Shown here piece by piece: positions 1-8,503 of a DNA stretch of 64,000 nt. Each line of letters begins with the position of its first letter. Positions within the stretch are counted from its first letter, which is position 1. The DNA is from Oscillospiraceae bacterium (GTDB lineage Bacteria; Bacillota; Clostridia; Oscillospirales; Oscillospiraceae): NCBI GenBank assembly GCA_017624715.1, contig JAGAMN010000016.1, positions 1 through 64,000 on the forward strand, given 5' to 3'. The notes under the pieces were generated by a model, which was given only the letters and a program-made list of their open reading frames with translations, did no database searches and was not told the DNA's origin. A program made the translations under genes and the position numbers.

Positions 1-2745
1 AGTGACATGCTCGCTGCTGAGCTTTGTTTTACACTTGGTGCAGTAGACAACAGAGTCGTACTCAGGCGCTGCGCCACCTACGACACCATTCTTGATGTTC
101 TCCACAACGGCCTTGCCGGGAGTATGGGCGACAGTGGGGATAACCTCAGTCTTTACATCGCCGCAAGCCGAGCAGGTCTGCTCCTTGGAGCCGGTCTCGG
201 TGCAGGTCGCGTCCTTGGTTACAACCCAATCGCCGTAGCTATGGCCAGTAGCAGAAACAGGAACAGTCTCGCTGCTAATTACCTCGCCACACTCGGGATC
301 GGTGCACTTTACGACCAGGTCATAAGAGCCATCCTCGGTGCAGGTGGGAGCCTTCTCGTTCTCCTTGACTGCCTCACCGGGAGTGTGCACATGCTCCCCT
401 TCCAGCTTGTACAGAGTAAAGCTGTAGGAGTAGATGCCTGCAGTGTCGTCGTCCAAAGTGGTTTTCTTATAAGCGCGGAACTTGCTGTCGCTGTTGTTGT
501 TGCTTGCAAGGTAAACAGCATTGGTGTCATCAGAGAAGGTATAGGTACCGTTTTCCTCGTCATATACGACGGTCCAGACATACTCGCCTTCCTTGATGCC
601 GTTGTCGGTCTGGGACTTGGGCTGCACAAATACGCCGTTAGCATCCTTAAGGGTAACGCCGTTTTCGGTGACAGTCAAAATCCAAACGCCACCGGCATCA
701 TTATAAACCTTGCCGTCCAGTGTGGGAGCCTTCACAGCATCAATCCAGGTGCCATTCAGGACAGAGGGAGAATAGCCATTGCCGGCAACCAAAATGTAAG
801 TGCCAGAAACCAGGGTGGCGGACTCGTACTTGACAAATGGCTCGCCGGTGGGAGACAGCATTTCGATGGTTTCGGTTCTCTCCAGACCACAGACGGTACA
901 GGTGTAGGTCATAACGCCTTCGGTGGTGGATGTAGCGGGAGTGGTGACGACGCCGTCGTTCCAGGTGTGCTCAACGCAAGCAGGTTTTGCAGTGTAAGCG
1001 TGGATGAAGATCAGACCTTCGGTAGCCTCCAGCTTGCCACCGACAGTAGTATAAGTACCACTGGTAGCAATATAGCCCGCAGCAGCCTTCAGGGTGCCAT
1101 AGGTCTCATCGTAGGTATAAACGGTAGTAGGCGTGGGGTCCAGTGCGGGATTCAGGTAGGTCTTAGTGCCGTCATCGCTGGTGCTGGTGACCAGGTTCAG
1201 GTAGGTCTTAACACCGGCATTTACGAAGTACACATAGTAGCCGCCGTCGGTAGCTTCCAGATAGAAGTCAGCAGCTTCAGCCATGTTTTCAACGCTGGTC
1301 AGGTAGAAGCCGTCCTGAACGCCGTTCAGGAAGTAGAACTTATCCAGATTCTCCTGGTAGATGCCCAGGTGGAAATTGGTTCCTTCAACAGGCTGGATGT
1401 AGGGAATAAAGCCACAGACGGAGCAAACGCCATCCTCACCATTGGTGTCGTGGGCAACAACGCTGCCCTCAACAATGCTGGCGCAAACAGAGCAGTAGGT
1501 CCAGTGGTTATGGGCATCTCTCTCAATGCTCAGCTTGGTCTCGTCGGCGTGCTCGCAAGCGGAAATGTCGGGCATTTCCTCAGTTTCCAGCTTGTACAGG
1601 GTGAACTGATAGGGGTAGGAGGCGGGATTGCCGGTAACAGTGCCGGTTGCATAGGGGCGGAACTTGTTGGAGCTGCTCTTGTTGGAGCAAAGAGTTCTGG
1701 TCCCGTCATTGTTCTTGAAGATGAACTTGCCGCTTTCACAGCTCCACTTCCAGGCATGCTCGCCTTCCGTCATCTCATTATTGGTGCCCACGGGAGCAAA
1801 CATCTTGCCGTTGGCATCAGTAAAGATTACGGTGTCGCCATCGACAGTCAGGGTCATGGCACCGCCCAGATCGTCGGTAAAGTTATCACCGGAAGCAAAG
1901 GGCTGTACGCTCATGACCCAAGAACCGTCCAGGACGGTGGGTGCGTAACCGGTGGGGGTCAACAGAATGTATGTACCGGAAACCAGAGTGGTGTACTCAT
2001 ACTTAACGAACACTCTGCCGCTGGGATCCAGCTTGGCGATAGCTGCGGTCTTGGTTTCGTTACAAACGGTGCAGGTGTAGGTCATGACACCTTCGGTGGT
2101 AACGGTGGGAGCCACAGTCTGAACGCCTTCGCCCCAGGTGTGCTCTGTGCAAACGGGTGTGTCCTCGCCACCCTCGGAAGTCACAGTTTCCAGCTTGTAC
2201 AGGCAAATTGCCTTCTGGTTAGTGTAAGAAGAAGACTTGTAGTAGCGGAAGCGGTCCTGACCGGAGGTAGCATTGTAGCGCAGAACTGCATTACCTTTGC
2301 CCACAATCTGCGCAGAGCCATCAGCGTTCAGAGAGATCGTGTTGACATATTGGGTGGATGTGCTGGAAGCCAGTGCGTTGGAGTTGCTATTGTTACCAAT
2401 ATAGTAGCCGCTCTTGGACTTGATGGTGTAGCCACCAGTAACACTGGCGATGTCGAAGGTGCACTTCAACAGTGCATCAGTAGCTGCAATGGTTTTATCA
2501 TCAGTGATAGTGACGCTCTCGTAGTTGTTGACTACGTCGAGTGAGCTCAAAGAGCCGTCAAAGGCCTTATTGCCAGCTTCATAAACGATCAAGTAGGTGC
2601 CGGCCCAATCGGTAGGCGCCTCGGTGACCTTTTTGAAGATCTGGGTTTCGCCCTCTGCTGTAGCGGAAATGGGGCCGAAGGTAAAGAAACCGGCGACCAT
2701 TGCCAAGCAGAGGATCATGCTGAGAATGCGCTTTGTTGTTTTCAT
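1..2745 (-). CDS. Large secreted CxxC-repeat protein (C-terminus beyond the window)
   Basis: This is an open frame of 915 codons running off the left edge; no stop codon is reached. The ATG at 2745 follows an AAGGAGG site. Residues 1-32 form a signal peptide (MKTTKRILSMILCLAMVAGF, then a small-residue stretch ending near SATAEG). The mature part is built from recurring modules. One is an HTW-[GN]-[ED]-GV...TTEGVMTYTCTVC segment (near residues 198-235 and 588-620). It is followed each time by a VKYE-x3-LVSGTYIL segment. A third element, LYKLE, occurs three times. At least seven CxxC pairs (CTVC, CSVC, CSAC, CTKC and others) look like small zinc-ribbon or disulfide knuckles. Repeats of this kind occur in gut clostridial surface proteins of unknown role. 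No catalytic domain is visible in the part present. Exported and cell-surface located by inference; function unknown. Confidence 0.85.
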   Translation of the reverse strand, partial: MKTTKRILSMILCLAMVAGFFTFGPISATAEGETQIFKKVTEAPTDWAGTYLIVYEAGNKAFDGSLSSLDVVNNYESVTITDDKTIAATDALLKCTFDIASVTGGYTIKSKSGYYIGNNSNSNALASSTSTQYVNTISLNADGSAQIVGKGNAVLRYNATSGQDRFRYYKSSSYTNQKAICLYKLETVTSEGGEDTPVCTEHTWGEGVQTVAPTVTTEGVMTYTCTVCNETKTAAIAKLDPSGRVFVKYEYTTLVSGTYILLTPTGYAPTVLDGSWVMSVQPFASGDNFTDDLGGAMTLTVDGDTVIFTDANGKMFAPVGTNNEMTEGEHAWKWSCESGKFIFKNNDGTRTLCSNKSSSNKFRPYATGTVTGNPASYPYQFTLYKLETEEMPDISACEHADETKLSIERDAHNHWTYCSVCASIVEGSVVAHDTNGEDGVCSVCGFIPYIQPVEGTNFHLGIYQENLDKFYFLNGVQDGFYLTSVENMAEAADFYLEATDGGYYVYFVNAGVKTYLNLVTSTSDDGTKTYLNPALDPTPTTVYTYDETYGTLKAAAGYIATSGTYTTVGGKLEATEGLIFIHAYTAKPACVEHTWNDGVVTTPATSTTEGVMTYTCTVCGLERTETIEMLSPTGEPFVKYESATLVSGTYILVAGNGYSPSVLNGTWIDAVKAPTLDGKVYNDAGGVWILTVTENGVTLKDANGVFVQPKSQTDNGIKEGEYVWTVVYDEENGTYTFSDDTNAVYLASNNNSDSKFRAYKKTTLDDDTAGIYSYSFTLYKLEGEHVHTPGEAVKENEKAPTCTEDGSYDLVVKCTDPECGEVISSETVPVSATGHSYGDWVVTKDATCTETGSKEQTCSACGDVKTEVIPTVAHTPGKAVVENIKNGVVGGAAPEYDSVVYCTKCKTKLSSEHVT

Positions 2746-2830
2746 TTTTTAAGATTCCTCCTTGTGTTTTGTGTGTTTCCAGAGTGTTCTTATACGCAGG
2801 CAGGCTACATTTGTATATAGTCCTAAGCAC

Positions 2831-2859
2831 ACTATAACACACCCCATATACAATCTCAA
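2831..2859 (-). promoter_or_regulatory. Promoter of the CxxC-repeat secreted protein
   Basis: Read on the minus strand, a -35 box TTGAGA (2854-2859) and a -10 box TATAGT (2831-2836) are separated by exactly 17 bp, about 85 bp before the start codon. Confidence 0.6.
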
Positions 2860-3051
2860 CCCCAATTTTTTCCATTTTTCGCTTTCTTAGAAAATTACTA
2901 ATAATTACCTGTTTCTTTTTACATTTTCATAGCTTCTGCACAGTTATATATAAACACTTCCGGGGCATATACCTAAGCCGAAGGCTTGATTCAGCCTTCC
3001 TTAACCAGCAAAAGGGCGTGTCGCATTCATTTTGCAACACGCCCTTTATAA
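2860..3051. other. Intergenic spacer with hairpins
   Basis: The 306-bp gap between the two minus-strand surface-protein genes is AT-rich. It holds a small 7-bp hairpin at 2980-2999 (GAAGGCT/AGCCTTC) and the terminator-like hairpin at 3011-3047. I see no gene in it. Confidence 0.6.
3011..3047 (-). terminator. Terminator-like hairpin after the metallo-beta-lactamase-fold gene
   Basis: An 11-bp perfect stem AAAGGGCGTGT/ACACGCCCTTT lies directly after the stop of the gene ending at 3052. The U-tract on the minus strand is short, so termination strength is uncertain. Confidence 0.6.
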
Positions 3052-5181
3052 TTAAGTATTCTTCCGTTTGATAACAACGACCACAGTTATTACACCAACT
3101 GCCAGAATGACACCAATCACTAAAAATAGCACCATCAGGTCCGAGTCCGGCTCATCAGCAGACACCGTGCCCACCGTTGTTCCGTCAGAGGGCGTTCCAA
3201 CAGTTTGTTCTTCTGTGGGTGCCTGTGTAGACTCGCTGGTTGCGTTTTGCGTCGGCTCTTGCGTGGGTTCTTGCGTAGGTTCGCTGGTAGGCGCCTGTGT
3301 AGGTTCCTCAGTGGGAGTTTCTGTAGGTGCCTGTGTGGGTACCTGTGTGGGCGTCTCTGTAGCAACAGGTGTATACACCACTTTAATCGTGGTATTGCCG
3401 GATATATTTTTGCCATCATGATCCCATGCAGACGTATAGCCGCTCTTTTCCGGCAGTTCCGGCAGCGCAACATTCGATCCCGGCTGAATAGTTTCCGTTT
3501 TAATGATCCTATCACCATCCATAAAGGTAACCGTGTAGGATTCCGGCCCCCAAACTGCATACAAAACCATATTGCCGCTGATGGTGATCTGATCGCCGGG
3601 CCTGTATTGCACCGTACCGCCCGGGGTAGTCGTCCAGCCGTGGAACACCTTGTTTCCGGGCCCTGTAAAGGTATTGGCAGCCACCGTAATTTTTCCATTA
3701 GGACTGGTGCCCTCGCTGGCCTTAACGCTACTAGACAAGGCAGTGACCGCATCCATATTACCAGAGCCGCCATTGGCATCATAGCGCAATGTAGCCAAAA
3801 AAACAGTGTTGGTCTTGGATGCTGTGTAGTGGGTTCGATTTCCGGTTCTCAGAATCTTATTAAAGCTGAAGCCGGAATAGCTTCCCAAATGGCGCTTATC
3901 GTGATAGAAGGATGTATCCAGGCAGGGCCAGAAGCAAATATCCGGATCCACCGCATTGTAGAAGTCCGTTGTTGCGCCGTTGGAGCCATGGTGAATCACC
4001 TGCATCATATCGCTTTGCAGGTAGCTGCCAAGGACCTTTGTGGCCTGCCTATTGGTTTCAACTTCCGCATCGCCGGTGATCAACAAACTCTTTCCGCCAT
4101 CAAAATTGAATCTCCAGATACCGCAGGTATGATTTGGTGTAGTCATTTTGTTGGGGAAATAATCCTCTTGGGTATACAGGAACTCGATTTGGCAGCCGGG
4201 CAGGTTCAGAATCTGACCCGTGTGGTAGATATAATGCTTGGTGTTGGGAAAGTATTTCTTGGTGTACTCAATGAAACCGGTTTGGGTTTTCTTTGTCAAA
4301 TCATCCGCATTATAGGAACTGGAAAGACCGATGTTATAGAAATTAGGAAAATTGTAAATAACGGCATTCAGATCGAACTGACTGTGGTAGGTTTGCATGA
4401 AGACATATGGCAGCTGAACGTGGTCCGGGTCGCCATGGGTAATCATCCAGGTAACCTTGGGACGGGAATCCTTGCTGTCAATCGAGCCATCCCGGTTCGT
4501 ATCCTGCAGGAATGCCAGCAGCGTTGCCATGTCCTTTTTATGATCGCGCCTGTATGTATATGTGATTCCCGAGCCATCCCGGTGATAGGTTTTTGCAGGA
4601 ATCGTAGAATCAGAAGTAGGACTGAAGCCATAGCCGCCGTCGATCACAATATAGCTGCCGTCCGCCAGCTGCACCACCATACACATCACGCCGTCCGTAC
4701 GCTCAATGATCGAAACAGAAGGTGTTACCACAGTCTCATAGTTGCCCGCTTCCGTCGTTGGGAGCAGGTAATCCGCAGAACCGTATATAATCTGGAACTG
4801 ATTATTGGAAAGCATGGGGAAATAGTTGATGTGAACCATGGTTTTGCCGTTCACATAGGTCGCGAAACGGTTTGTGTAAGAACCGTTCTTGAGCTCCCGT
4901 TCATCATACAACTGGAATCCTGCAGAGCGCAAAGTCTGCTCATAGGTCTGAACCTCTGCGGCAGTGACACCTGAATAGGTCTTCTGATAAGAGCACCCTC
5001 CATCGGGTGTGGGGCCGGCGTCATGCGCCGTTGAACCGTGTGTTGCAGTACCGTCGGTAAACTCAGGGATCGTCGGTTCCTGGGCTGCATGTACCGGTAA
5101 TGTCGGGATATCAGTAAACAACAATCCCAGCAATAATATAGCTATCATGAACATACCAACCAGCTTATGTGTCCTTTTCAT
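3052..5181 (-). CDS. Membrane-anchored extracellular metallo-beta-lactamase-fold protein with InlB-type repeats
   Basis: A 709-residue protein starting with ATG at 5181 after AGGAGT. Residues 1-33 are a signal peptide (MKRTHKLVGMFMIAILLLG onward, ending in HAAQ). Residues about 110-480 form a metallo-beta-lactamase fold resembling the ComEC/Rec2 hydrolase domain. Visible metal-site elements are ITHGDPDH, LLITGDAE and VIHHGSNG. The usual HxHxDH motif reads HGDPDH, so one histidine ligand is an aspartate. Two beta-grasp repeats of the Listeria-Bacteroides (InlB B-repeat) kind follow (about 490-570 and 575-635, each with GY or GW signatures). After these come a Thr/Pro/Glu-rich linker (TETPTQ.. 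pattern), one transmembrane helix and a basic tail ending KRKNT. There is no LPXTG motif, so anchoring is by the helix. Its substrate is unknown: nucleic acid, a phosphoester or a sulfate ester are all possible. Confidence 0.82.
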   Translation of the reverse strand: MKRTHKLVGMFMIAILLLGLLFTDIPTLPVHAAQEPTIPEFTDGTATHGSTAHDAGPTPDGGCSYQKTYSGVTAAEVQTYEQTLRSAGFQLYDERELKNGSYTNRFATYVNGKTMVHINYFPMLSNNQFQIIYGSADYLLPTTEAGNYETVVTPSVSIIERTDGVMCMVVQLADGSYIVIDGGYGFSPTSDSTIPAKTYHRDGSGITYTYRRDHKKDMATLLAFLQDTNRDGSIDSKDSRPKVTWMITHGDPDHVQLPYVFMQTYHSQFDLNAVIYNFPNFYNIGLSSSYNADDLTKKTQTGFIEYTKKYFPNTKHYIYHTGQILNLPGCQIEFLYTQEDYFPNKMTTPNHTCGIWRFNFDGGKSLLITGDAEVETNRQATKVLGSYLQSDMMQVIHHGSNGATTDFYNAVDPDICFWPCLDTSFYHDKRHLGSYSGFSFNKILRTGNRTHYTASKTNTVFLATLRYDANGGSGNMDAVTALSSSVKASEGTSPNGKITVAANTFTGPGNKVFHGWTTTPGGTVQYRPGDQITISGNMVLYAVWGPESYTVTFMDGDRIIKTETIQPGSNVALPELPEKSGYTSAWDHDGKNISGNTTIKVVYTPVATETPTQVPTQAPTETPTEEPTQAPTSEPTQEPTQEPTQNATSESTQAPTEEQTVGTPSDGTTVGTVSADEPDSDLMVLFLVIGVILAVGVITVVVVIKRKNT

Positions 5182-5235
5182 ATGGTTACTCCTGTGACAA
5201 ACAGATTATTTCGCGGCTTTTGCGATGTTATAATG

Positions 5236-5264
5236 ATTATATCATCTAATTTTCTCAGTGACAA
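5236..5264 (-). promoter_or_regulatory. Promoter of the metallo-beta-lactamase-fold gene
   Basis: On the minus strand, TTGTCA (5259-5264) and TATAAT (5236-5241) are separated by 17 bp, about 55 bp before the start codon. Confidence 0.65.
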
Positions 5265-5305
5265 CATCTAATTTTGCATCTTATGTATCTCACATACAAA
5301 CAGCA

Positions 5306-5335
5306 AAAACCGCCTTGCTTTCGCAAGGCGGTTTT
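5306..5335 (-). terminator. rpsU terminator
   Basis: A 13-bp perfect stem AAAACCGCCTTGC/GCAAGGCGGTTTT with a 4-nt loop lies 28 bp after the rpsU stop. It ends in a T-run on the minus strand. Confidence 0.85.
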
Positions 5336-5362
5336 GAGCATTTAAGCAAGAGGGATGTTAAA

Positions 5363-5545
5363 TTAATAGAACTTTCTCTTGTTCTTACGGGCAGCTTCAG
5401 ACTTCTGCTTACGCTTCAGGCTGGGGCTGACATAATGCTCGCGCTTCTTAACTTCGGCAATAACGCCCTCCTTGGCACAGCTACGCTTGAAACGGCGCAG
5501 AGCGCTCTCCAGAGATTCGTTTTCCTTAACGCGAATTTCAGACAT
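5363..5545 (-). CDS. rpsU: 30S ribosomal protein S21
   Basis: A 60-residue basic protein beginning [20 protein letters not shown], the conserved S21 start, and ending in a Lys/Arg-rich tail ([17 protein letters not shown]). S21 sits on the 30S platform near the anti-Shine-Dalgarno sequence and helps initiation. I chose the ATG at 5545 because GGAGGGAGGG stands just before it; an in-frame ATG eight codons upstream lies before that site. It is transcribed alone, from the promoter at 5616-5644 to the hairpin at 5306-5335. The leader contains a GCATCC/GGATGC hairpin that could be regulatory, though this is unproven. Confidence 0.95.
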   Translation of the reverse strand: MSEIRVKENESLESALRRFKRSCAKEGVIAEVKKREHYVSPSLKRKQKSEAARKNKRKFY

Positions 5546-5615
5546 GGTTTTCCCTCCCTCCGATGGCATCCGGCTTGTTCCAGGATGCTTTCAGGGCCAA
5601 CTATTGGCTTCATAC

Positions 5616-5644
5616 ATTATACGCAGTGTTTTCCCAAATGTCAA
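5616..5644 (-). promoter_or_regulatory. rpsU promoter
   Basis: Full-consensus TTGACA (5639-5644) and TATAAT (5616-5621) on the minus strand, 17 bp apart. It lies in the gap after leuS, giving rpsU its own transcript with a leader of about 65 nt. Confidence 0.8.
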
Positions 5645-5681
5645 GAAAGAATTCAATAATTTGATGGGATTTGTCAAAAAA

Positions 5682-8105
5682 TTACTTCACGATCAAATTG
5701 ACCAGCTTATTCTTGACCACGATGGTCTTGATAATATTGCCGCCGTTCTTCTGCAGGAAGGCCGCGATCTTATCATTTGCCAGCACATTGGCCACAACAG
5801 CTTCGTTATCCAGATCTGCATCCATCTCAACAGTACCACGCATCTTGCCGTTGACCTGCACAGCGATGGTCACAACGCTGTCCTTGCACTTAGCTTCGTC
5901 ATAGGTCGGCCAGCTCTCATAGGCGATGGTATTCTCATGACCCAGCAGCTGCCACATCTCCTCACCCACGTGTGGGATAATGCAGGAGATCATCTTGATA
6001 AAGCCCTCTGCATATTCTCTGGGGCAAGTGCCGTTTTTATAGACCTCGTTGACGAAGACCATCATCTGGGCAATGGCGGTGTTGAAGCCCAGCACCTCAA
6101 AGTCAGAAGTGACCTTCTTTACAGTCTGGTGATAAACCTTGGTCAGCTTGCCGTCATCGGTCTCGGTGATGTTGGCAGGCTCGGTAAAGAAGTTCCAAAC
6201 GCGGTTAATGAACTTCTTTGCACCGGCAACTGCTGCGGTGCTCCAGGGCTTGGAAACCTCCAGGGGGCCCATGAACATCTCATAAAGCCGCAGGGTATCT
6301 GCGCCATAATCCCGAACGATATCGCTGGGATTGACCACAAATTCCGGGAACCGTTTGCCCATCTTGATGCCGTTTTCACCCAGGATCATGCCCTGGTGCA
6401 CCAACTTCTTAAAGGGCTCCTTCACGGGGCTAAGGCCGTTATCGTACAAGAATCGAGTCCAGATACGGGAGTAAATCAGGTGACCGACCGCGTGCTCAGG
6501 GCCGCCAACATACAGATCAACAGGCATCCAGTGCTTTAAAAGCTCCGGATCACAGAATGCGTTTTCATTCTGAGGATCAATATAGCGCATGAAGTACCAG
6601 GAAGAACCGGCAGAGCCCGGCATGGTAGAAGTCTCACGAACACCCTTAATTCCGTTGCGGTCATACTGCTTCCACTCAGTGGCATTCTCCAAAGGTGCCT
6701 GGCCGTTGCGACCCTTGTAGTCTTCCAACACAGGCAGCACCAGAGGCAGTTCTTCGTCGGGCAAAAATACGGTTTCGCCGTCCTCGGTGTACACACAAGG
6801 AACAGGTTCACCCCAGTATCTCTGACGGGCAAAGATCCACTCTCGGAAGTGGTAGTTGTTCTTTCTGCGAGCAACACCGGCCTTCTCCAGTTTGCAGGTA
6901 ATGGCCTCCTTGGCCTCCTCCACCGTTAGACCGGTAAACTCCTCAGAGTTGATCAGCTTGCAGCCCTTGCCCAGATAATCCTGCTTCTCAAAGGCGCACT
7001 CAGATACATCCCGGCCCTCGATGACCTGGATCATGGGAATGTCGTGCACCTGGGCATACTCAAAGTCACGCTGATCGTGGCTGGGAACCGCCATGACCGC
7101 ACCGGTGCCGTAGCTTGCCAGCACGAAGTCGCCAATAAATACCGGCACCTCCTTGCCGTTGACCGGGTTAATGGCATATACGCCCTTCAGGGGGCAGCCG
7201 GACTTAGTCTTGTTCAGATCGGTGCGATCAATATCGCTCTTCTTCACAGCCTCGTCGATGTACGCCTGGACTTCGTCCTTATTTTCAACCCGGTTCATCA
7301 GCTCCTTCACGATCTTGCCATCGGGAGCCAGAACCATAAAGGTAATGCCGTAGATAGTTTCAATACAGGTAGTGTAAATGGAGAACTGGCCGCCACCCAC
7401 CAGCTGAAAATCCACCTCAACACCGGTGGACTTGCCGATCCAGTTGCGCTGGATCTCCTTGGTGGATTCGGGCCAATCGATCTCGTCCAGACCCTCCAGC
7501 AGCTTTTCCGCAAAAGCAGGCTGGTCGATAACCCACTGCATCATATTCTTCTTCACAACGGGGTAGCCGCCGCGCTCGGACTTGCCATCGATAACTTCGT
7601 CATTGGAAAGAACCGTACCCAGCTCTTCACACCAGTTGACAGGCATCTCAATGCGCTTGGCATAGCCGGCTTCCCACAGCTTCTTGAAGATCCACTGTGT
7701 CCACTTGTAGAAAGACGGATCGGAGGTAGCCAGAACCTTGTCCCAGTCATAGTCAAAGCCCAGCTCCTTCAGCTGACCGGAGAAGGTCTTGATGTTCTCC
7801 TGGGTAAAGCCGTTGGGATGGTTGCCGGTGGAAACGGCATACTGCTCCGCAGGCAGGCCAAAGGAGTCATAACCCATGGGGTGCAGAACATTGTAGCCCT
7901 GCATCCGCTTCATGCGGGACATGATATCCGTAGCGGTATAACCTTCCGGATGGCCTGCGTGCAGACCCACGCCGGAGGGATACGGGAACATGTCCAGCAC
8001 ATAGTACTTGGGCTTGGAAAAGTCCCACACATCCGTATGGAAGGTATTGTTGTCTTCCCAGTATTTTTGCCACTTGTCCTCAATGGCGGTAAAATCGTAC
8101 TGCAT
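5682..8105 (-). CDS. leuS: Leucyl-tRNA synthetase
   Basis: An 807-residue class I aminoacyl-tRNA synthetase that charges tRNA-Leu. The catalytic Rossmann domain begins MQYDFTAIEDKWQKYWE, with YPSGVGLHAGHPEGY in the HIGH position. The CP1 editing insertion spans roughly 215-415 and keeps AVPSHDQRD, including the universal Asp. The Thr-rich editing motif, usually TTRPDT, reads TTCIET here. The KMSKS loop reads KMGKRFPEFVVNP. Anticodon-binding and C-terminal domains follow (VQVNGKMRG). The start was placed at the ATG at 8105 after AGAGGTG; the frame extends 24 codons further upstream into rsfS without a good site. It is the last gene of the smc operon. Both motif changes may be clade-specific, but they are worth checking. 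Confidence 0.96.
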   Translation of the reverse strand: MQYDFTAIEDKWQKYWEDNNTFHTDVWDFSKPKYYVLDMFPYPSGVGLHAGHPEGYTATDIMSRMKRMQGYNVLHPMGYDSFGLPAEQYAVSTGNHPNGFTQENIKTFSGQLKELGFDYDWDKVLATSDPSFYKWTQWIFKKLWEAGYAKRIEMPVNWCEELGTVLSNDEVIDGKSERGGYPVVKKNMMQWVIDQPAFAEKLLEGLDEIDWPESTKEIQRNWIGKSTGVEVDFQLVGGGQFSIYTTCIETIYGITFMVLAPDGKIVKELMNRVENKDEVQAYIDEAVKKSDIDRTDLNKTKSGCPLKGVYAINPVNGKEVPVFIGDFVLASYGTGAVMAVPSHDQRDFEYAQVHDIPMIQVIEGRDVSECAFEKQDYLGKGCKLINSEEFTGLTVEEAKEAITCKLEKAGVARRKNNYHFREWIFARQRYWGEPVPCVYTEDGETVFLPDEELPLVLPVLEDYKGRNGQAPLENATEWKQYDRNGIKGVRETSTMPGSAGSSWYFMRYIDPQNENAFCDPELLKHWMPVDLYVGGPEHAVGHLIYSRIWTRFLYDNGLSPVKEPFKKLVHQGMILGENGIKMGKRFPEFVVNPSDIVRDYGADTLRLYEMFMGPLEVSKPWSTAAVAGAKKFINRVWNFFTEPANITETDDGKLTKVYHQTVKKVTSDFEVLGFNTAIAQMMVFVNEVYKNGTCPREYAEGFIKMISCIIPHVGEEMWQLLGHENTIAYESWPTYDEAKCKDSVVTIAVQVNGKMRGTVEMDADLDNEAVVANVLANDKIAAFLQKNGGNIIKTIVVKNKLVNLIVK

Positions 8106-8119
8106 GTTTCGCACCTCTT

Positions 8120-8488
8120 TTACATCGTTTCGTCGATGATAATATCCTTCAAATCCACATTCTCCGCATCCGCCCACAGCCGCTCTAAATCATAGAACTG
8201 CCGAGCCTCCTCAGTGAACACATGAACAACGATAGAGCCGTAATCCAGCAGCTCCCAGCTGTTACCACGGTGTCCCTCACGGCCCAGCATGGGCTCGCCC
8301 AGCTGATCCAGGGTGTACTCTGCGTAATCACAGAGGGTCTTAACATGGGTGCTGGAAGTACCGGTGCAGATCAGAAAATAATCCGCCATGCTGGACACAT
8401 CGTTGATGCGCAGCAGCTTAATATCCATGCCCTTCTTGGCATCCAATGCTTTGGTTACTTCATAAGCGACTTCTTTTGCAGTTAACAT
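8120..8488 (-). CDS. rsfS: Ribosomal silencing factor
   Basis: A 122-residue RsfS/YbeB/Iojap protein. Family signatures include the D-x5-DYFLICTGTSSTHVKT region and GNSWELLDYGSIVVHVF. It binds L14 and blocks subunit joining during starvation. The start at 8488 follows AGGAAAG. It sits between nadD-yqeK and leuS, the usual order nadD-yqeK-rsfS. The short intergenic distances indicate co-transcription. Confidence 0.95.
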   Translation of the reverse strand: MLTAKEVAYEVTKALDAKKGMDIKLLRINDVSSMADYFLICTGTSSTHVKTLCDYAEYTLDQLGEPMLGREGHRGNSWELLDYGSIVVHVFTEEARQFYDLERLWADAENVDLKDIIIDETM

Positions 8489-8503
8489 AGGTTCTTTCCT
8501 TTC

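Noticed and set aside
7-2544. 845-codon open frame on the plus strand
   Set aside because: It is antisense to the secreted CxxC-repeat gene, which has a signal peptide, ribosome site, promoter and recurring modules. The plus-strand translation is low-complexity with no motifs.
3180-3390. DNA-level tandem repeat or variable-number locus
   Set aside because: The regularity reflects the Thr/Pro/Glu-rich coding linker; units are irregular in length, so slippage is possible but not supported.
3205-4974. 589-codon plus-strand frame
   Set aside because: Shadow of the metallo-beta-lactamase-fold gene; Cys/Arg-rich nonsense with no start signals.
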